NCBI GenBank assembly: GCA_017624085.1
Contig: JAGANU010000011.1
Coordinates: 1 to 14,269, forward strand
Direction: 5' to 3'
Length of the DNA: 14,269 bases
From: Coprococcus sp.
Lineage (GTDB): Bacteria; Bacillota_A; Clostridia; Lachnospirales; Lachnospiraceae
Shown here one piece after another: positions 1 through 8,385 of the stretch. Below the pieces are notes generated by a model, which had not been told where the DNA came from, ran no database searches, and worked only from the letters and a program-made list of their open reading frames with translations. Each line of letters begins with the position of its first letter. Within the stretch, counting starts at the first letter, position 1. Made by a program: the position numbers and the translations under genes.

Positions 1-39
1 CTGGAAAACGGTAGATTAAAAACTGCAAATGAGTTATAA
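1..39 (+). CDS. Possible 3' tail of an upstream gene (partial)
   Basis: Frame 1 is open from the window edge for 12 codons (LENGRLKTANEL) and stops with TAA at 37-39. The other two forward frames close within the first 20 bases. The residue composition is ordinary for a soluble protein end, but twelve codons are too few to identify a family or to prove coding. It would lie on the same strand as the symporter that follows, with about 137 bases between them and no clear terminator. Confidence 0.3.
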   Translation: MENGRLKTANEL

Positions 40-110
40 AATAATCTATAATGTGATATGTTATTATATATTAAAAAAAGCAAAAAAAACACATCAATAT
101 TTATTTTTTG

Positions 111-139
111 TTTATAGATGCTGAATTTTATGCTATAAT
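111..139 (+). promoter_or_regulatory. Promoter of the first AgcS symporter
   Basis: A perfect TATAAT (134-139) is preceded by TG plus one base, giving an extended -10. The -35 is weak: TTTATA at 111-116 gives a 17-base spacer, or TTGTTT at 108-113 gives a 20-base spacer. Transcription would begin near 146 with a leader of about 30 bases, leaving no room for a riboswitch. It also places the upstream TTG at 108 before the transcription start, which supports the start codon at 177. Confidence 0.55.
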
Positions 140-176
140 CCTAAATTGTGAGTTCAATAATATTAGGAGGTTTAAA

Positions 177-1598
177 ATGGACGCATTTACAGATTTTTTA
201 AGCAAGGTGGACGATATTGTGTGGGGACTTCCACTTATTATCCTTATTCTTGCCGCAGGTATTTTCCTTACTATAAGACTTAAGCTTCTTCAGATTGTAC
301 ATCTTCCAAAGGCACTTAAGTTTATGGTAAAGAATGAAGAGGATGGAACAGGAGAGGTTACCAGCTTTGGTGCTCTTTGTACAGCTCTATCAGCGACTAT
401 CGGAACAGGTAACATTGTAGGTGTTGCTACGGCAATTGGTATTCTTGCAGGTGGCCCCGGCGCTCTGTTCTGGATGTGGATTGCTGCTCTCTTTGGAATG
501 GCAACAAAGTATGCAGAGGGACTTCTTGCTGTTAAGTATAGAAAGATAGATGCAGATGGACATGTCCTTGGTGGACCATTCTACTATATTGAGAATGGTA
601 TGGGAAGCAAGTGGAAGTGGCTTGCAAAGCTGTTTGCATTCTTTGGAGCATGTGTTGGTCTTATGGGAATTGGTACATTTACTCAGGTAAATGGTATTGC
701 AACAGCAGTACAGTCATTCTTTGATCCTGAGAAGGCACATACAATATCAATACTTGGAAGTGAGTATTCAATTGCAATTGTTATTACCGCATTTGTTCTT
801 GCCATTCTTGTAGGTCTTGTTGTAATCGGTGGTATTCAGAGAATTGCAAAGGTTTCTCAGGTTATTGTTCCTTTTATGGCAATACTTTACGTAGTAGTAT
901 GTCTTGTACTCATTTTTTCAAATATTACAAAGGTTCCGGATGCATTTGCTCTTATTGTTAAAAGTGCATTTAAACCTGCAGCCTTTACGGGTGGTGCTGT
1001 AGGAAGTATCGCTATTGCCATGCAAAAGGGTGTTGCCCGTGGTATCTTTTCAAATGAGGCCGGTCTTGGTTCGGCTCCTATTGCAGCTGCTGCGGCACAG
1101 ACAAAGGAACCTGTTCGTCAGGGACTTGTTACGATGACTGGTACATTTATTGACACGATTATAGTATGTACAATGACAGGCCTTTCCATAGTAATGATGG
1201 GTAGCTGGAAGGTTGACGGTCTTGAAGGTGTAGCTGTTACAACGGATGCTTTCCAGAAGGGTCTTACATTCCTTCCTAGCGAGGTTTCCGCCTTTATACT
1301 TATGATGTGTCTTGTATTCTTTGCATTTACAACAATCCTTGGATGGGATTACTACAGTGAGAGATGTCTGGAGTACCTTACAAACGGTAATAAAGTAGCT
1401 GTCCAGGTATATCGTTGGTTATATATCCTTTGTGTATTCATAGGACCATACATGACAGTAAAGGCAGTTTGGACAATTGCCGATATATTTAATGGACTTA
1501 TGGCAATTCCGAATATTATAGCACTTCTTGCACTTAGCGGTGTAGTTGTTAAGGAGACAAAGGACTACTTTGACAGAGAGAAGAATAAGATGATTTAA
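177..1598 (+). CDS. Alanine/glycine:cation symporter, AgcS family
   Basis: A 473-residue inner-membrane secondary transporter of the AgcS family (TC 2.A.25), expected to import alanine or glycine with Na+ or H+. Visible hallmarks are GTGNIVGVATAI (about residues 76-87), the family signature GGPGALFWMW (92-101), GGPFYYIENGMG (132-143), RGIFSNEAGLGSAP (288-301) and the C-terminal WTIADIFNGLM (432-442). About ten hydrophobic segments run through the protein, and the length is normal for the family. The start at 177 is chosen because TAGGAGG (164-170) sits 6 bases upstream; the frame stays open back to a TTG at 108, but that stretch includes the promoter. A second AgcS gene of similar length lies at 6913-8316. 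The exact substrate and the coupling ion cannot be read from the sequence. Confidence 0.93.
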   Translation: MDAFTDFLSKVDDIVWGLPLIILILAAGIFLTIRLKLLQIVHLPKALKFMVKNEEDGTGEVTSFGALCTALSATIGTGNIVGVATAIGILAGGPGALFWMWIAALFGMATKYAEGLLAVKYRKIDADGHVLGGPFYYIENGMGSKWKWLAKLFAFFGACVGLMGIGTFTQVNGIATAVQSFFDPEKAHTISILGSEYSIAIVITAFVLAILVGLVVIGGIQRIAKVSQVIVPFMAILYVVVCLVLIFSNITKVPDAFALIVKSAFKPAAFTGGAVGSIAIAMQKGVARGIFSNEAGLGSAPIAAAAAQTKEPVRQGLVTMTGTFIDTIIVCTMTGLSIVMMGSWKVDGLEGVAVTTDAFQKGLTFLPSEVSAFILMMCLVFFAFTTILGWDYYSERCLEYLTNGNKVAVQVYRWLYILCVFIGPYMTVKAVWTIADIFNGLMAIPNIIALLALSGVVVKETKDYFDREKNKMI

Positions 1599-1644
1599 TT
1601 TCATACATATTATGGTTTAATTTAATCCATATTAGAGATACTCA

Positions 1645-1676
1645 AAAATAGCAATCACAATTGTGGTTGCTATTTT
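1645..1676. terminator. Palindromic hairpin after the first AgcS gene
   Basis: This is a near-perfect 16-base palindrome with one G-U pair, centred on CAATTG. It has A-rich sequence on its left and TATTTTATT on its right, so it can act as an intrinsic terminator. It lies 46 bases after the symporter stop codon and is roughly symmetrical, so it could stop transcription from either side. Confidence 0.65.
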
Positions 1677-1691
1677 ATTGTAAAATAAAAC

Positions 1692-1721
1692 TGCCGACAT
1701 GATTTGGTAATCATGTCGGCA
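1692..1721. terminator. Bidirectional terminator between the convergent agcS and carB genes
   Basis: The arms at 1692-1704 and 1709-1721 are a perfect 13-base inverted repeat (TGCCGACATGATT and its complement) around a TGGT loop. On the plus strand the tail is ATATTTTTTAT; read from the minus strand it is AGTTTTATTTTA. It therefore serves carB, whose stop is 33 bases away, and backs up the hairpin at 1645-1676 for the symporter. Confidence 0.88.
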
Positions 1722-1754
1722 ATATTTTTTATAAATAATAAAACCAGTTATATA

Positions 1755-4700
1755 TTACTCAGCATCTCTTATCTCGTTGTGAAGCTGCTGAAGTGACTTA
1801 ACATCGCTGTCACCGTGCTCCTGAACATAAAGGATTCCCTTTGCAGTAGCTCTTGCAGCAGCAACTGTTGTCATGTAAGGAACCTTTGCCTTAATTGCTG
1901 CCTTTCTAAGGTAACTGTCATCATGAGCACTTTCCTTACCGCTTGGAGAATTGATAATAAGATCAATGTCACCATTTGTAATAAGGTCATTTATATTTGG
2001 TCTGCCCTCGTAGAGCTTCTTAACCATCTCTGCTTTTACACCGGCTTCTGTGATAATGCTGTGCGTTCCGCTTGTGGCAAGAATCTTGAAGTTTGCCTGC
2101 TCAAAAAGCTTTGCAATCTCAATGATTTCAGCTTTATCCTTTCTGTTAACAGAGATAAGAACAGTTCCGCTGGTTGGAAGGAGAGTCTGTGTAGCCTCCT
2201 GAGCCTTGTAGAAGGATTCACCATAGTATGTTGAAAGCCCAAGAACCTCACCTGTTGATCTCATCTCAGGTCCAAGGATAGGGTCAACCTCAGGGAACAT
2301 ATTGAATGGGAATACAGCCTCCTTAACTCCATAGTATGGAATAATCTGTTCCTTCATAGCAGGAACAGGAGATGGTCTTCCTGTAATCTCTGAAGTAATA
2401 ATGTCAGTAGCAATTGGAACCATCCTAATATTACATACCTTTGAAACAAGTGGTACTGTACGTGATGCTCTTGGATTAGCCTCAAGAACATATACCTTTC
2501 CGTTTTCGATTGCATACTGCATGTTCATAAGACCTACAACATGCATTTCCTCAGCTATCTTTCTTGTGTATTCCTTAATTGTCTCAACATTTTCCTTTGA
2601 TATATGAACAGATGGAATGATACAAGCTGAGTCTCCTGAGTGAACTCCGGCAAGCTCGATATGCTCCATAACAGCCGGAACAAATGCGTGATTTCCATCA
2701 CTGATTGCATCAGCCTCGCACTCAAGGGCGTGATTGAGGAATCTGTCGATGAGGATTGGTCTGTCCGGTGTAACACCTACGGCAGCTCTCATATAGCCGT
2801 CAAGACTTTCATCATCATATACAACCTCCATACCACGTCCGCCAAGAACATAGGAAGGACGAACCATAACAGGATATCCAATTTCATGGGCAATTGCAAG
2901 TGCCTCGTCAACGGTAGTAGCCATACCTGACTCAGGCATAGGAATCTCAAGCTTATCCATCATAGCACGGAAGAGATCTCTGTCCTCTGCAAGATCGATA
3001 ACAGCAGGAGATGTACCGAGAATCTTAACGCCGTTCTTCTCAAGCTCTGATGCGAGATTAAGCGGAGTCTGACCGCCAAACTGTGCGATAACACCAACCG
3101 GCTTTTCCTTCTCGTATATACTAAGAACATCCTCAAGTGTAAGCGGCTCAAAGTAGAGCTTATCCGATGTATCATAGTCTGTGGAAACTGTCTCCGGGTT
3201 GCAGTTTACAATGATTGTTTCAAATCCAAGCTTCTTGAGGGCAAGAGCAGCATGTACACAACAGTAGTCAAACTCAATACCCTGACCGATTCTGTTTGGA
3301 CCTCCGCCGAGAATCATAATCTTTGGCTTGTCTTCATTTATTGTGCTCAAATCAGGAGCATTGTAAGTAGAGTAGTAGTAAGCACTGTCAGCGGTGCCGC
3401 TTACATGAACACCTTCCCATGCCTCACATACTCCGATTTCTTTTCTTCTGTTTCTTATATCATCCTCAGGAATATCAAGAATCTGACTTAAGTATTTGTC
3501 TGAGAAGCCGTCCTTCTTGGACTGAGTTAATGCATCATCTGATGGGAGAGAGCCCTTACAAAGAGCAAGTGCTTCTTCCTCCTCAACGAGCTCTTTCATC
3601 TGCTGTATGAAGTAGTGCTTAACCTTTGTAATATCAAATATCTCATCAACAGTAGCACCCTTTCTGAGAGCTTCGTACATAATGAAATGTCTGTCGCTTG
3701 ATGGTGTAGCCAGCATCCGAAGGAGCTCTTCCTTACTCTTTTCGTTGTAATCCTTTGCGTATCCAAGACCATATCTGCCTGTCTCAAGACTTCTGATAGC
3801 CTTCTGGAAAGCTTCCTTATATGTCTTACCGATACTCATTACCTCACCAACAGCACGCATCTGAGTACCAAGCTTATCCTGAACACCCTTGAACTTTTCA
3901 AATGCCCAACGAGCGAACTTTATTACAACGTAATCACCGTCAGGTACGTACTTATCAAGAGTACCATACTTACCACATTCAATATCCTTAAGAGTAAGTC
4001 CTGCTGCAAGCATTGCTGATACTAAAGCGATAGGGAAACCGGTTGCCTTAGAAGCAAGAGCTGACGAACGGGATGTTCTTGGGTTGATCTCGATAACAAT
4101 AATTCTGTCTGAAACCGGATCATGGGCAAACTGTACATTTGTTCCTCCGATAACCTCGACTGAATCAACAATTCTATAAGCCTGTTCCTGAAGTCTCTGC
4201 TGAAGCTCCTCGGAAATAGTAAGCATTGGGGCAGCACAGAAGGAGTCGCCTGTATGAACTCCAAGAGGATCTATGTTCTCGATGAAGCATACAGTAATCA
4301 TATTACCTTCACTGTCTCTTACAACCTCAAGCTCAAGCTCCTCCCAGCCAAGAATTGATTCCTCAACAAGAACCTGACCTACAAGACTTGCCTGAAGACC
4401 TCTTGCACATACTGTCTTTAATTCTTCTTTATTATATACAAGACCGCCGCCGGCACCACCCATTGTGTATGCAGGACGAAGAACTACCGGATAGCCAAGC
4501 TTGTCAGCAATGTCTAAAGCTTCTTCTACAGAGTAGGCAACCTCACTTCTTGCCATCTCAATACCGATTGCATTCATAGACTTCTTGAACTCAATTCTGT
4601 CCTCGCCACGCTCGATAGCATCAACCTGTACACCGATTACCTTTACGTTATATTTGTCCAGAATACCTTCACTTGCAAGCTCTGCACAGAGATTAAGTCC

Positions 4701-4982
4701 AGACTGTCCACCAAGGTTCGGAAGAAGTGCGTCAGGTCTTTCTTTTGCAATAATCTGCTCAAGTCTCCTTACATTCAGTGGCTCAATATATGTTACATCC
4801 GCTGTTTCCGGATCTGTCATAATTGTAGCCGGATTTGAGTTTACAAGAACTATTTCATAACCAAGCTTTTTAAGTGCTTTACACGCCTGTGTACCGGAGT
4901 AATCAAACTCACATGCCTGACCTATGATAATAGGACCTGACCCGATAATAAGAACTTTGTTAATGTCTTCTCTCTTTGGCAT
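1755..4982 (-). CDS. carB: Carbamoyl-phosphate synthase large subunit
   Basis: CarB makes carbamoyl phosphate from bicarbonate, ammonia supplied by the CarA glutaminase, and two ATP, feeding arginine and pyrimidine synthesis in the cytoplasm. At 1075 residues it is full length. The N-terminal carboxyphosphate half begins with GSGPIIIGQACEFDYSG (14-30) and contains RPAYTMGGAGGG (169-180) and EINPRTSRSS (298-307). The carbamoyl-phosphate half begins with GGGPNRIGQGIEFDY (559-573) and repeats the fold, including EANPRASR. A C-terminal MGS-like allosteric domain (about 940-1075) keeps TSGTHSI (970-976) and INSPSG (1010-1015), the region that binds effectors such as UMP or IMP in relatives. The start is set by AAGGAGAG (4994-4987 on this strand), 4 bases from the ATG. 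No carA gene is adjacent on either side, so the small subunit must be encoded elsewhere. No PyrR-type leader motif is seen. Confidence 0.97.
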   Translation of the reverse strand: MPKREDINKVLIIGSGPIIIGQACEFDYSGTQACKALKKLGYEIVLVNSNPATIMTDPETADVTYIEPLNVRRLEQIIAKERPDALLPNLGGQSGLNLCAELASEGILDKYNVKVIGVQVDAIERGEDRIEFKKSMNAIGIEMARSEVAYSVEEALDIADKLGYPVVLRPAYTMGGAGGGLVYNKEELKTVCARGLQASLVGQVLVEESILGWEELELEVVRDSEGNMITVCFIENIDPLGVHTGDSFCAAPMLTISEELQQRLQEQAYRIVDSVEVIGGTNVQFAHDPVSDRIIVIEINPRTSRSSALASKATGFPIALVSAMLAAGLTLKDIECGKYGTLDKYVPDGDYVVIKFARWAFEKFKGVQDKLGTQMRAVGEVMSIGKTYKEAFQKAIRSLETGRYGLGYAKDYNEKSKEELLRMLATPSSDRHFIMYEALRKGATVDEIFDITKVKHYFIQQMKELVEEEEALALCKGSLPSDDALTQSKKDGFSDKYLSQILDIPEDDIRNRRKEIGVCEAWEGVHVSGTADSAYYYSTYNAPDLSTINEDKPKIMILGGGPNRIGQGIEFDYCCVHAALALKKLGFETIIVNCNPETVSTDYDTSDKLYFEPLTLEDVLSIYEKEKPVGVIAQFGGQTPLNLASELEKNGVKILGTSPAVIDLAEDRDLFRAMMDKLEIPMPESGMATTVDEALAIAHEIGYPVMVRPSYVLGGRGMEVVYDDESLDGYMRAAVGVTPDRPILIDRFLNHALECEADAISDGNHAFVPAVMEHIELAGVHSGDSACIIPSVHISKENVETIKEYTRKIAEEMHVVGLMNMQYAIENGKVYVLEANPRASRTVPLVSKVCNIRMVPIATDIITSEITGRPSPVPAMKEQIIPYYGVKEAVFPFNMFPEVDPILGPEMRSTGEVLGLSTYYGESFYKAQEATQTLLPTSGTVLISVNRKDKAEIIEIAKLFEQANFKILATSGTHSIITEAGVKAEMVKKLYEGRPNINDLITNGDIDLIINSPSGKESAHDDSYLRKAAIKAKVPYMTTVAAARATAKGILYVQEHGDSDVKSLQQLHNEIRDAE

Positions 4983-5009
4983 AATACTCTCCTTAGAAAA
5001 AATATACTT

Positions 5010-5038
5010 TTATTATTGGTGCATAACTTCCGTGTCAA
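5010..5038 (-). promoter_or_regulatory. Candidate carB promoter(s)
   Basis: On the minus strand a perfect TTGACA lies at 5038-5033, with a weak -10 downstream: AATAAT at 15-base spacing or TAATAA at 17. A second candidate lies further from the gene: TGTACT (5083-5078) with a perfect TATAAT (5060-5055) and a 17-base spacer. Either would give a short leader. The sequence alone does not decide which is used. Confidence 0.5.
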
Positions 5039-5333
5039 CACCTTAATCTTCACTATTATAAAGTGTAAGAAGCATATAGTACAGTGTTTTTTGAAAAAAA
5101 TATAATTTTTTTTAATTTTATTTATTTTAACTAAATTACTACAGTTTGTTTCAGATGGAATTGTTACTTATGGAAATAGCAGATTATTATATAGACAATT
5201 CATTATACATATTTAGCTTTAAATAACTAAGCGGATACGCAATATTTGGTGAGAATACTGCTTCTTATTGGAATTATACTTTAGATTTTCAATTTTATGC
5301 GACAAAATATCACGAATATATGACAATAAGGTC

Positions 5334-5362
5334 TAGACAACAATGAAAATAAATTATATATT
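5334..5362 (+). promoter_or_regulatory. Promoter of the aminotransferase gene
   Basis: TAGACA (5334-5339) and TATATT (5357-5362) are separated by 17 bases. Transcription would start near 5369, giving a leader of about 58 bases. This argues against the upstream in-frame ATG at 5343, which would fall inside the promoter. Confidence 0.55.
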
Positions 5363-5426
5363 ATACAAGAGTTATTACAATATAAAAGCAGATTTGTTCT
5401 GCATTATTATGGTAAGGAGACTATTT

Positions 5427-6713
5427 ATGAGATTATACAGTGAAATGTCTAAACAAGAGTTAACTGAGCTTAGATGCCAGCTGCTTTCAGCTTATGAAGA
5501 AAAAAAAGCACTTGGCCTCAAGCTGGATATGTCAAGGGGAAAGCCATCACCTACACAGCTTGGTGTTTCTATGGATATGCTTGATGTAATCGGAGCTGAT
5601 AGTGATCTTAAGTCAGAGTCAGGACTTGACTGCAGAAATTATGGATGTCTTGATGGAATACCTGAGGCCAAAAGGCTTATGGCTGATATGATGGGAACAA
5701 CTGAGGATCATATATTTATAGGTGGAAATGCCAGTCTTACTCTTATGTTTGACACTGTATCAAGAGCATATACACATGGCCTTTTAGGTGAAACACCTTG
5801 GTGTAAGCTGGATAAGGTAAAGTTTCTCTGTCCGGTTCCCGGCTATGACAGACATTTTGCAATTACAGAGAGATTTAATATAGAGATGATCAATATTCCC
5901 ATGACAGAGAATGGCCCTGATATGGACATGGTTGAAGAGCTTGTGTCATCAGACTCATCTATAAAGGGTATTTGGTGCGTTCCAAAGTATTCAAACCCAC
6001 AGGGAATATGTTACAGCGATGATACGGTAAGAAGATTTGCAAAGCTTAAACCAGCGGCTAAGGACTTTAGAATATTCTGGGATAATGCATATGTGATTCA
6101 TCACCTGTATGAGGATAAGCAGATTGATATACTAGATATTATTGGCGAGTGTGAGAAAGCAGGAAATCCTGATATGGTATTTGAATTTGCATCAACCTCA
6201 AAGGTCAGCTTCCCTGGTTCGGGAATTTCGGCCCTTGCAGCATCCCATGCAAATCTTGAAGACGCAATGAAGCATTTTACTGTTCAGACCATTGGCAATG
6301 ACAAGATAAATCAGCTCAGACATGCGAGATACTTCAAGAATATTGATGGACTTAAGGAGCAGATGATGAAGCATGCAGACTTTATGAGACCAAAGTTTGA
6401 AGCGACTCTTAATGTCCTTGAGTCAGAGCTTAGCGGACTTGGTATCGGTTCATGGATTAAGCCTCTCGGCGGTTATTTTATTTCCTTTGAGGCGATGGAG
6501 GGCTGCGCTAAGGCTATAGTTGCCAAATGTAAGGAGGCCGGAGTTGTGCTTACGGGTGCCGGTGCTACTTACCCATATCACAACGATCCGAAGGACAGCA
6601 ATATAAGAATAGCGCCATCATTCCCAACACCGGAGGAAATGCAGAAGGCGACTGAGCTATTTGTTCTTTGCGTAAAGCTTGTGAGTGTAGAAAAGCTTCT
6701 TGGATGTATGTAA
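5427..6713 (+). CDS. Aspartate-type aminotransferase, class Ic (PLP-dependent, fold type I)
   Basis: A 428-residue cytoplasmic PLP enzyme resembling the class Ic aspartate aminotransferase family (PF12897). Members swap an amino group between aspartate or a similar amino acid and 2-oxoglutarate. The N-terminal family block LDMSRGKPSP (33-42) and NYGCLDGIPEAK (71-82) is clear. Active-site marks are GGNASLTLM (99-107), SNPQG (189-193), WDNAYVIHHL (218-227), the PLP-binding lysine in ASTSK (Lys259) with SFPGSG following, and a likely carboxylate-binding arginine in NIRIAPSFP (Arg394). The start at 5427 has AAGGAGA (5414-5420) 6 bases upstream; an in-frame ATG at 5343 would add 28 residues that do not look like this family. 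It forms its own unit, closed by the hairpin at 6773-6807. Exact substrate preference is inferred. Confidence 0.85.
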   Translation: MRLYSEMSKQELTELRCQLLSAYEEKKALGLKLDMSRGKPSPTQLGVSMDMLDVIGADSDLKSESGLDCRNYGCLDGIPEAKRLMADMMGTTEDHIFIGGNASLTLMFDTVSRAYTHGLLGETPWCKLDKVKFLCPVPGYDRHFAITERFNIEMINIPMTENGPDMDMVEELVSSDSSIKGIWCVPKYSNPQGICYSDDTVRRFAKLKPAAKDFRIFWDNAYVIHHLYEDKQIDILDIIGECEKAGNPDMVFEFASTSKVSFPGSGISALAASHANLEDAMKHFTVQTIGNDKINQLRHARYFKNIDGLKEQMMKHADFMRPKFEATLNVLESELSGLGIGSWIKPLGGYFISFEAMEGCAKAIVAKCKEAGVVLTGAGATYPYHNDPKDSNIRIAPSFPTPEEMQKATELFVLCVKLVSVEKLLGCM

Positions 6714-6772
6714 AACAACATCAAGGATATAGAAAGCTGCTAAATGCTAAAATTATATGTACTGCTAATTTA

Positions 6773-6807
6773 AAGCTGTCATGTGTGAAATTCATATATG
6801 GCAGCTT
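6773..6807 (+). terminator. Terminator after the aminotransferase
   Basis: The arms at 6773-6787 and 6793-6807 pair over 15 positions with three G-U wobbles and no mismatch, around a five-base AAATT loop. The tail ATTTGTTGTTATATT is U-rich. The hairpin separates the aminotransferase unit from the second AgcS gene. A frame upstream of that gene's true start runs into this hairpin, which argues against coding there. Confidence 0.72.
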
Positions 6808-6832
6808 ATTTGTTGTTATATTACAAAATGCC

Positions 6833-6862
6833 TTGCATATCATAATCAATATAATGTAGAAT
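6833..6862 (+). promoter_or_regulatory. Candidate promoter of the second AgcS symporter
   Basis: Two overlapping options lie just after the terminator. One is a perfect TATAAT at 6850-6855 without a good -35. The other is TTGCAT (6833-6838) with TAGAAT (6857-6862) and an 18-base spacer. Either leaves a leader of about 45-50 bases. The choice is uncertain, but a promoter is needed here if the hairpin at 6773-6807 terminates. Confidence 0.42.
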
Positions 6863-6912
6863 TGTTAGAGGGTGGTTCGTTCACAATAAAAAAACATGAA
6901 AGAGAAAATGTT

Positions 6913-8316
6913 ATGGCGGAATTACTTGAAATAATAAAGAAAATAAATGAGTCAATTAATGGTTTTGTATGGGGCCTTCCTTCTATGGTTTGTATTGTAG
7001 GGGTAGGACTCTTCCTTTTAATTAAAAACAGAGGAGTTCAGTTTACACGCTTTGGATATGCGGTAAAGAATACCTTTGGTAAGATTTTTTCGAAAAAAGA
7101 AACTTCTGAGGGAGCTATCAGTCCCTTCCAGGCGGTTTGTACAGCACTTGCGGGTACGGTTGGAACGGGAAATATCGCTGGAGTTGCGGGAGCCATTGCC
7201 ATCGGCGGTCCGGGTGCTGTATTTTGGATGTGGATATCAGCGCTTCTTGGAATGGGAACAAAGTTTGCGGAGGTTGTTCTGTCTGTATTTTACAGAGAAA
7301 AGGATGAAAACGGAGACTGGGTTGGCGGACCAATGTATTACATAAAGAACGGACTTGGAAAAAACGCTTATTTTCTTGCAGTATTGTATTCGATTCTTGG
7401 AATATTAACTGTATTTGGTACCGGTAACGCTACTCAGGTGAATACTATAACAACAGCTATAGACACTGCGCTTTTTAATTACAACATAACGGACAGCAAA
7501 AGCGCACCAACAATTAACCTTATAATCGGTATAGTAATTGCAATATTAGTTGGTCTTATACTGATTGGTGGAATAAAGCGTATTGGGACAGTGACGGAAA
7601 AACTCGTGCCGTTTATGGCTGCTTTCTACATAATTATGGCTGTTTGCCTTGTAATAATAAATTACAGGGCTGTTCCTGGCGTGTTCGCATCAATTTTTGA
7701 GGGAGCATTTAATCCGAAAGCTGTTTCCGGCGGTGTTGTCGGAAGTATGTTTTTATGCCTTAGAAAAGGAGTTTCAAGAGGTATTTTCTCAAATGAGGCA
7801 GGTCTTGGTACAGGCTCTATTGCGCATGCCTGTGCAGATTGTAAGCATCCGGTTGAGCAGGGACTTTGGGGTATATTTGAAGTTTTTATCGACACAATTG
7901 TTATATGTACGCTTACAGCTCTTGTTATTCTCGTAAGTGGTACAAGCATAACATATGGACAGGCGGCAGGAGCTGAGCTGACTATAAATGGTTTTGTAGC
8001 AACCTATGGAGGATGGATATCCATTTTTACTGCTGTGGCTCTTTGCTGTTTTGCTTTCTCAACTATTCTTGGGTGGGGGCTTTACGGTTCAAGGTGTGTT
8101 GGATTTTTATTTGGAAGCAGACTAATAAAGCCATTTATGGTAGTATATTCCTTAGTAGCTGTAATAGGCGCAACGATGGATTTAGGTCTGCTTTGGAATA
8201 TTGCAGATACCTTTAACGGTCTAATGATTATACCGAATCTTATTGGTGTATTTTTGCTTTCAGGTACTGTTGTAAAGTTAACGCAGGAATACTTTGAGGA
8301 AGTAGTGAATAAATAG
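6913..8316 (+). CDS. Alanine/glycine:cation symporter, AgcS family (second copy)
   Basis: A 467-residue inner-membrane amino-acid:cation symporter of the same family as the gene at 177-1598. It has the same landmarks: GTVGTGNIAGVAGAIAI (81-97), signature GGPGAVFWMW (98-107), GGPMYYIKNGLG (138-149), RGIFSNEAGLGTGS (289-302) and WNIADTFNGLM (428-438). The two proteins differ throughout, including in the loop around 185-200 and in the segment after NEAGLG (TGSIAHACADCK here, SAPIAAAAAQTK there), so this is an old paralogue and not a recent duplication. The start at 6913 gives an N-terminus matching the first copy (VWGLP in both). Its ribosome binding site is weak (AAAGAGA about 8 bases upstream). 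The in-frame ATG at 6781 lies inside the terminator hairpin and is rejected. Substrate is most likely alanine or glycine, not proven. Confidence 0.92.
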   Translation: MAELLEIIKKINESINGFVWGLPSMVCIVGVGLFLLIKNRGVQFTRFGYAVKNTFGKIFSKKETSEGAISPFQAVCTALAGTVGTGNIAGVAGAIAIGGPGAVFWMWISALLGMGTKFAEVVLSVFYREKDENGDWVGGPMYYIKNGLGKNAYFLAVLYSILGILTVFGTGNATQVNTITTAIDTALFNYNITDSKSAPTINLIIGIVIAILVGLILIGGIKRIGTVTEKLVPFMAAFYIIMAVCLVIINYRAVPGVFASIFEGAFNPKAVSGGVVGSMFLCLRKGVSRGIFSNEAGLGTGSIAHACADCKHPVEQGLWGIFEVFIDTIVICTLTALVILVSGTSITYGQAAGAELTINGFVATYGGWISIFTAVALCCFAFSTILGWGLYGSRCVGFLFGSRLIKPFMVVYSLVAVIGATMDLGLLWNIADTFNGLMIIPNLIGVFLLSGTVVKLTQEYFEEVVNK

Positions 8317-8356
8317 TAAATATATATAAATTCATCAAGAAATATGGTGCTTTTTG

Positions 8357-8385
8357 TTGAAAATCAATAGAATTAGTGTTACATT
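8357..8385 (+). promoter_or_regulatory. Candidate promoter of the tubulin-like gene
   Basis: TTGAAA (8357-8362) and TACATT (8380-8385) are 17 bases apart. The -10 is preceded by TG plus one base, an extended -10. It would leave a leader of about 100 bases that is rich in G and T, contains CACATA/TATGTG complementary segments (8405-8410 and 8430-8435), and ends with overlapping GTGCAC/CACGTG palindromes (8463-8471) shortly before the ribosome binding site. Confidence 0.5.

Larger units (their letters stand above)
4983..5426. other. Divergent AT-rich intergenic region between carB and the aminotransferase
   Basis: These 444 bases hold the promoters of both divergent genes and no convincing coding sequence or RNA gene. 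The block from about 5087 to 5130 is almost pure A and T, with runs of seven A and eight T. It lies just upstream of the carB promoters and could be curved DNA or an UP element (inference). The rest (5131-5330) shows no clear hairpin, repeat or riboswitch. Confidence 0.6.

Noticed and set aside
108..176. Upstream TTG extension of the first AgcS gene
   Set aside because: It covers the extended -10 promoter, and the family-like N-terminus and strong ribosome binding site are at 177.
1815..2234. 139-residue plus-strand open frame, and several shorter ones opposite carB
   Set aside because: All lie within full-length carB; they are Cys/Ser/Leu-rich products of its codon pattern.
4983..5083. PyrR-type attenuator before carB
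   Set aside because: No PyrR-binding loop or antiterminator/terminator pair is visible in the short leader.
5343..5426. N-terminal extension of the aminotransferase
   Set aside because: It overlaps the -10 element, has no ribosome binding site and is not family-like.
6781..6912. N-terminal extension of the second AgcS gene
   Set aside because: It begins within the terminator hairpin and includes the promoter; the first AgcS copy aligns from 6913.
6808..6912. Glycine riboswitch before an AgcS gene
   Set aside because: Such riboswitches do precede some AgcS genes, but neither leader here is long enough or shows a structured aptamer pattern.
7662..7949. Minus-strand open frame inside the second AgcS gene
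   Set aside because: It lies opposite the most conserved part of the symporter, with no start signals.
8333..8349. Possible terminator after the second AgcS gene (CATCA / TGGTG then CTTTTTG)
   Set aside because: Only a five-base stem with one G-U pair; too weak to annotate.
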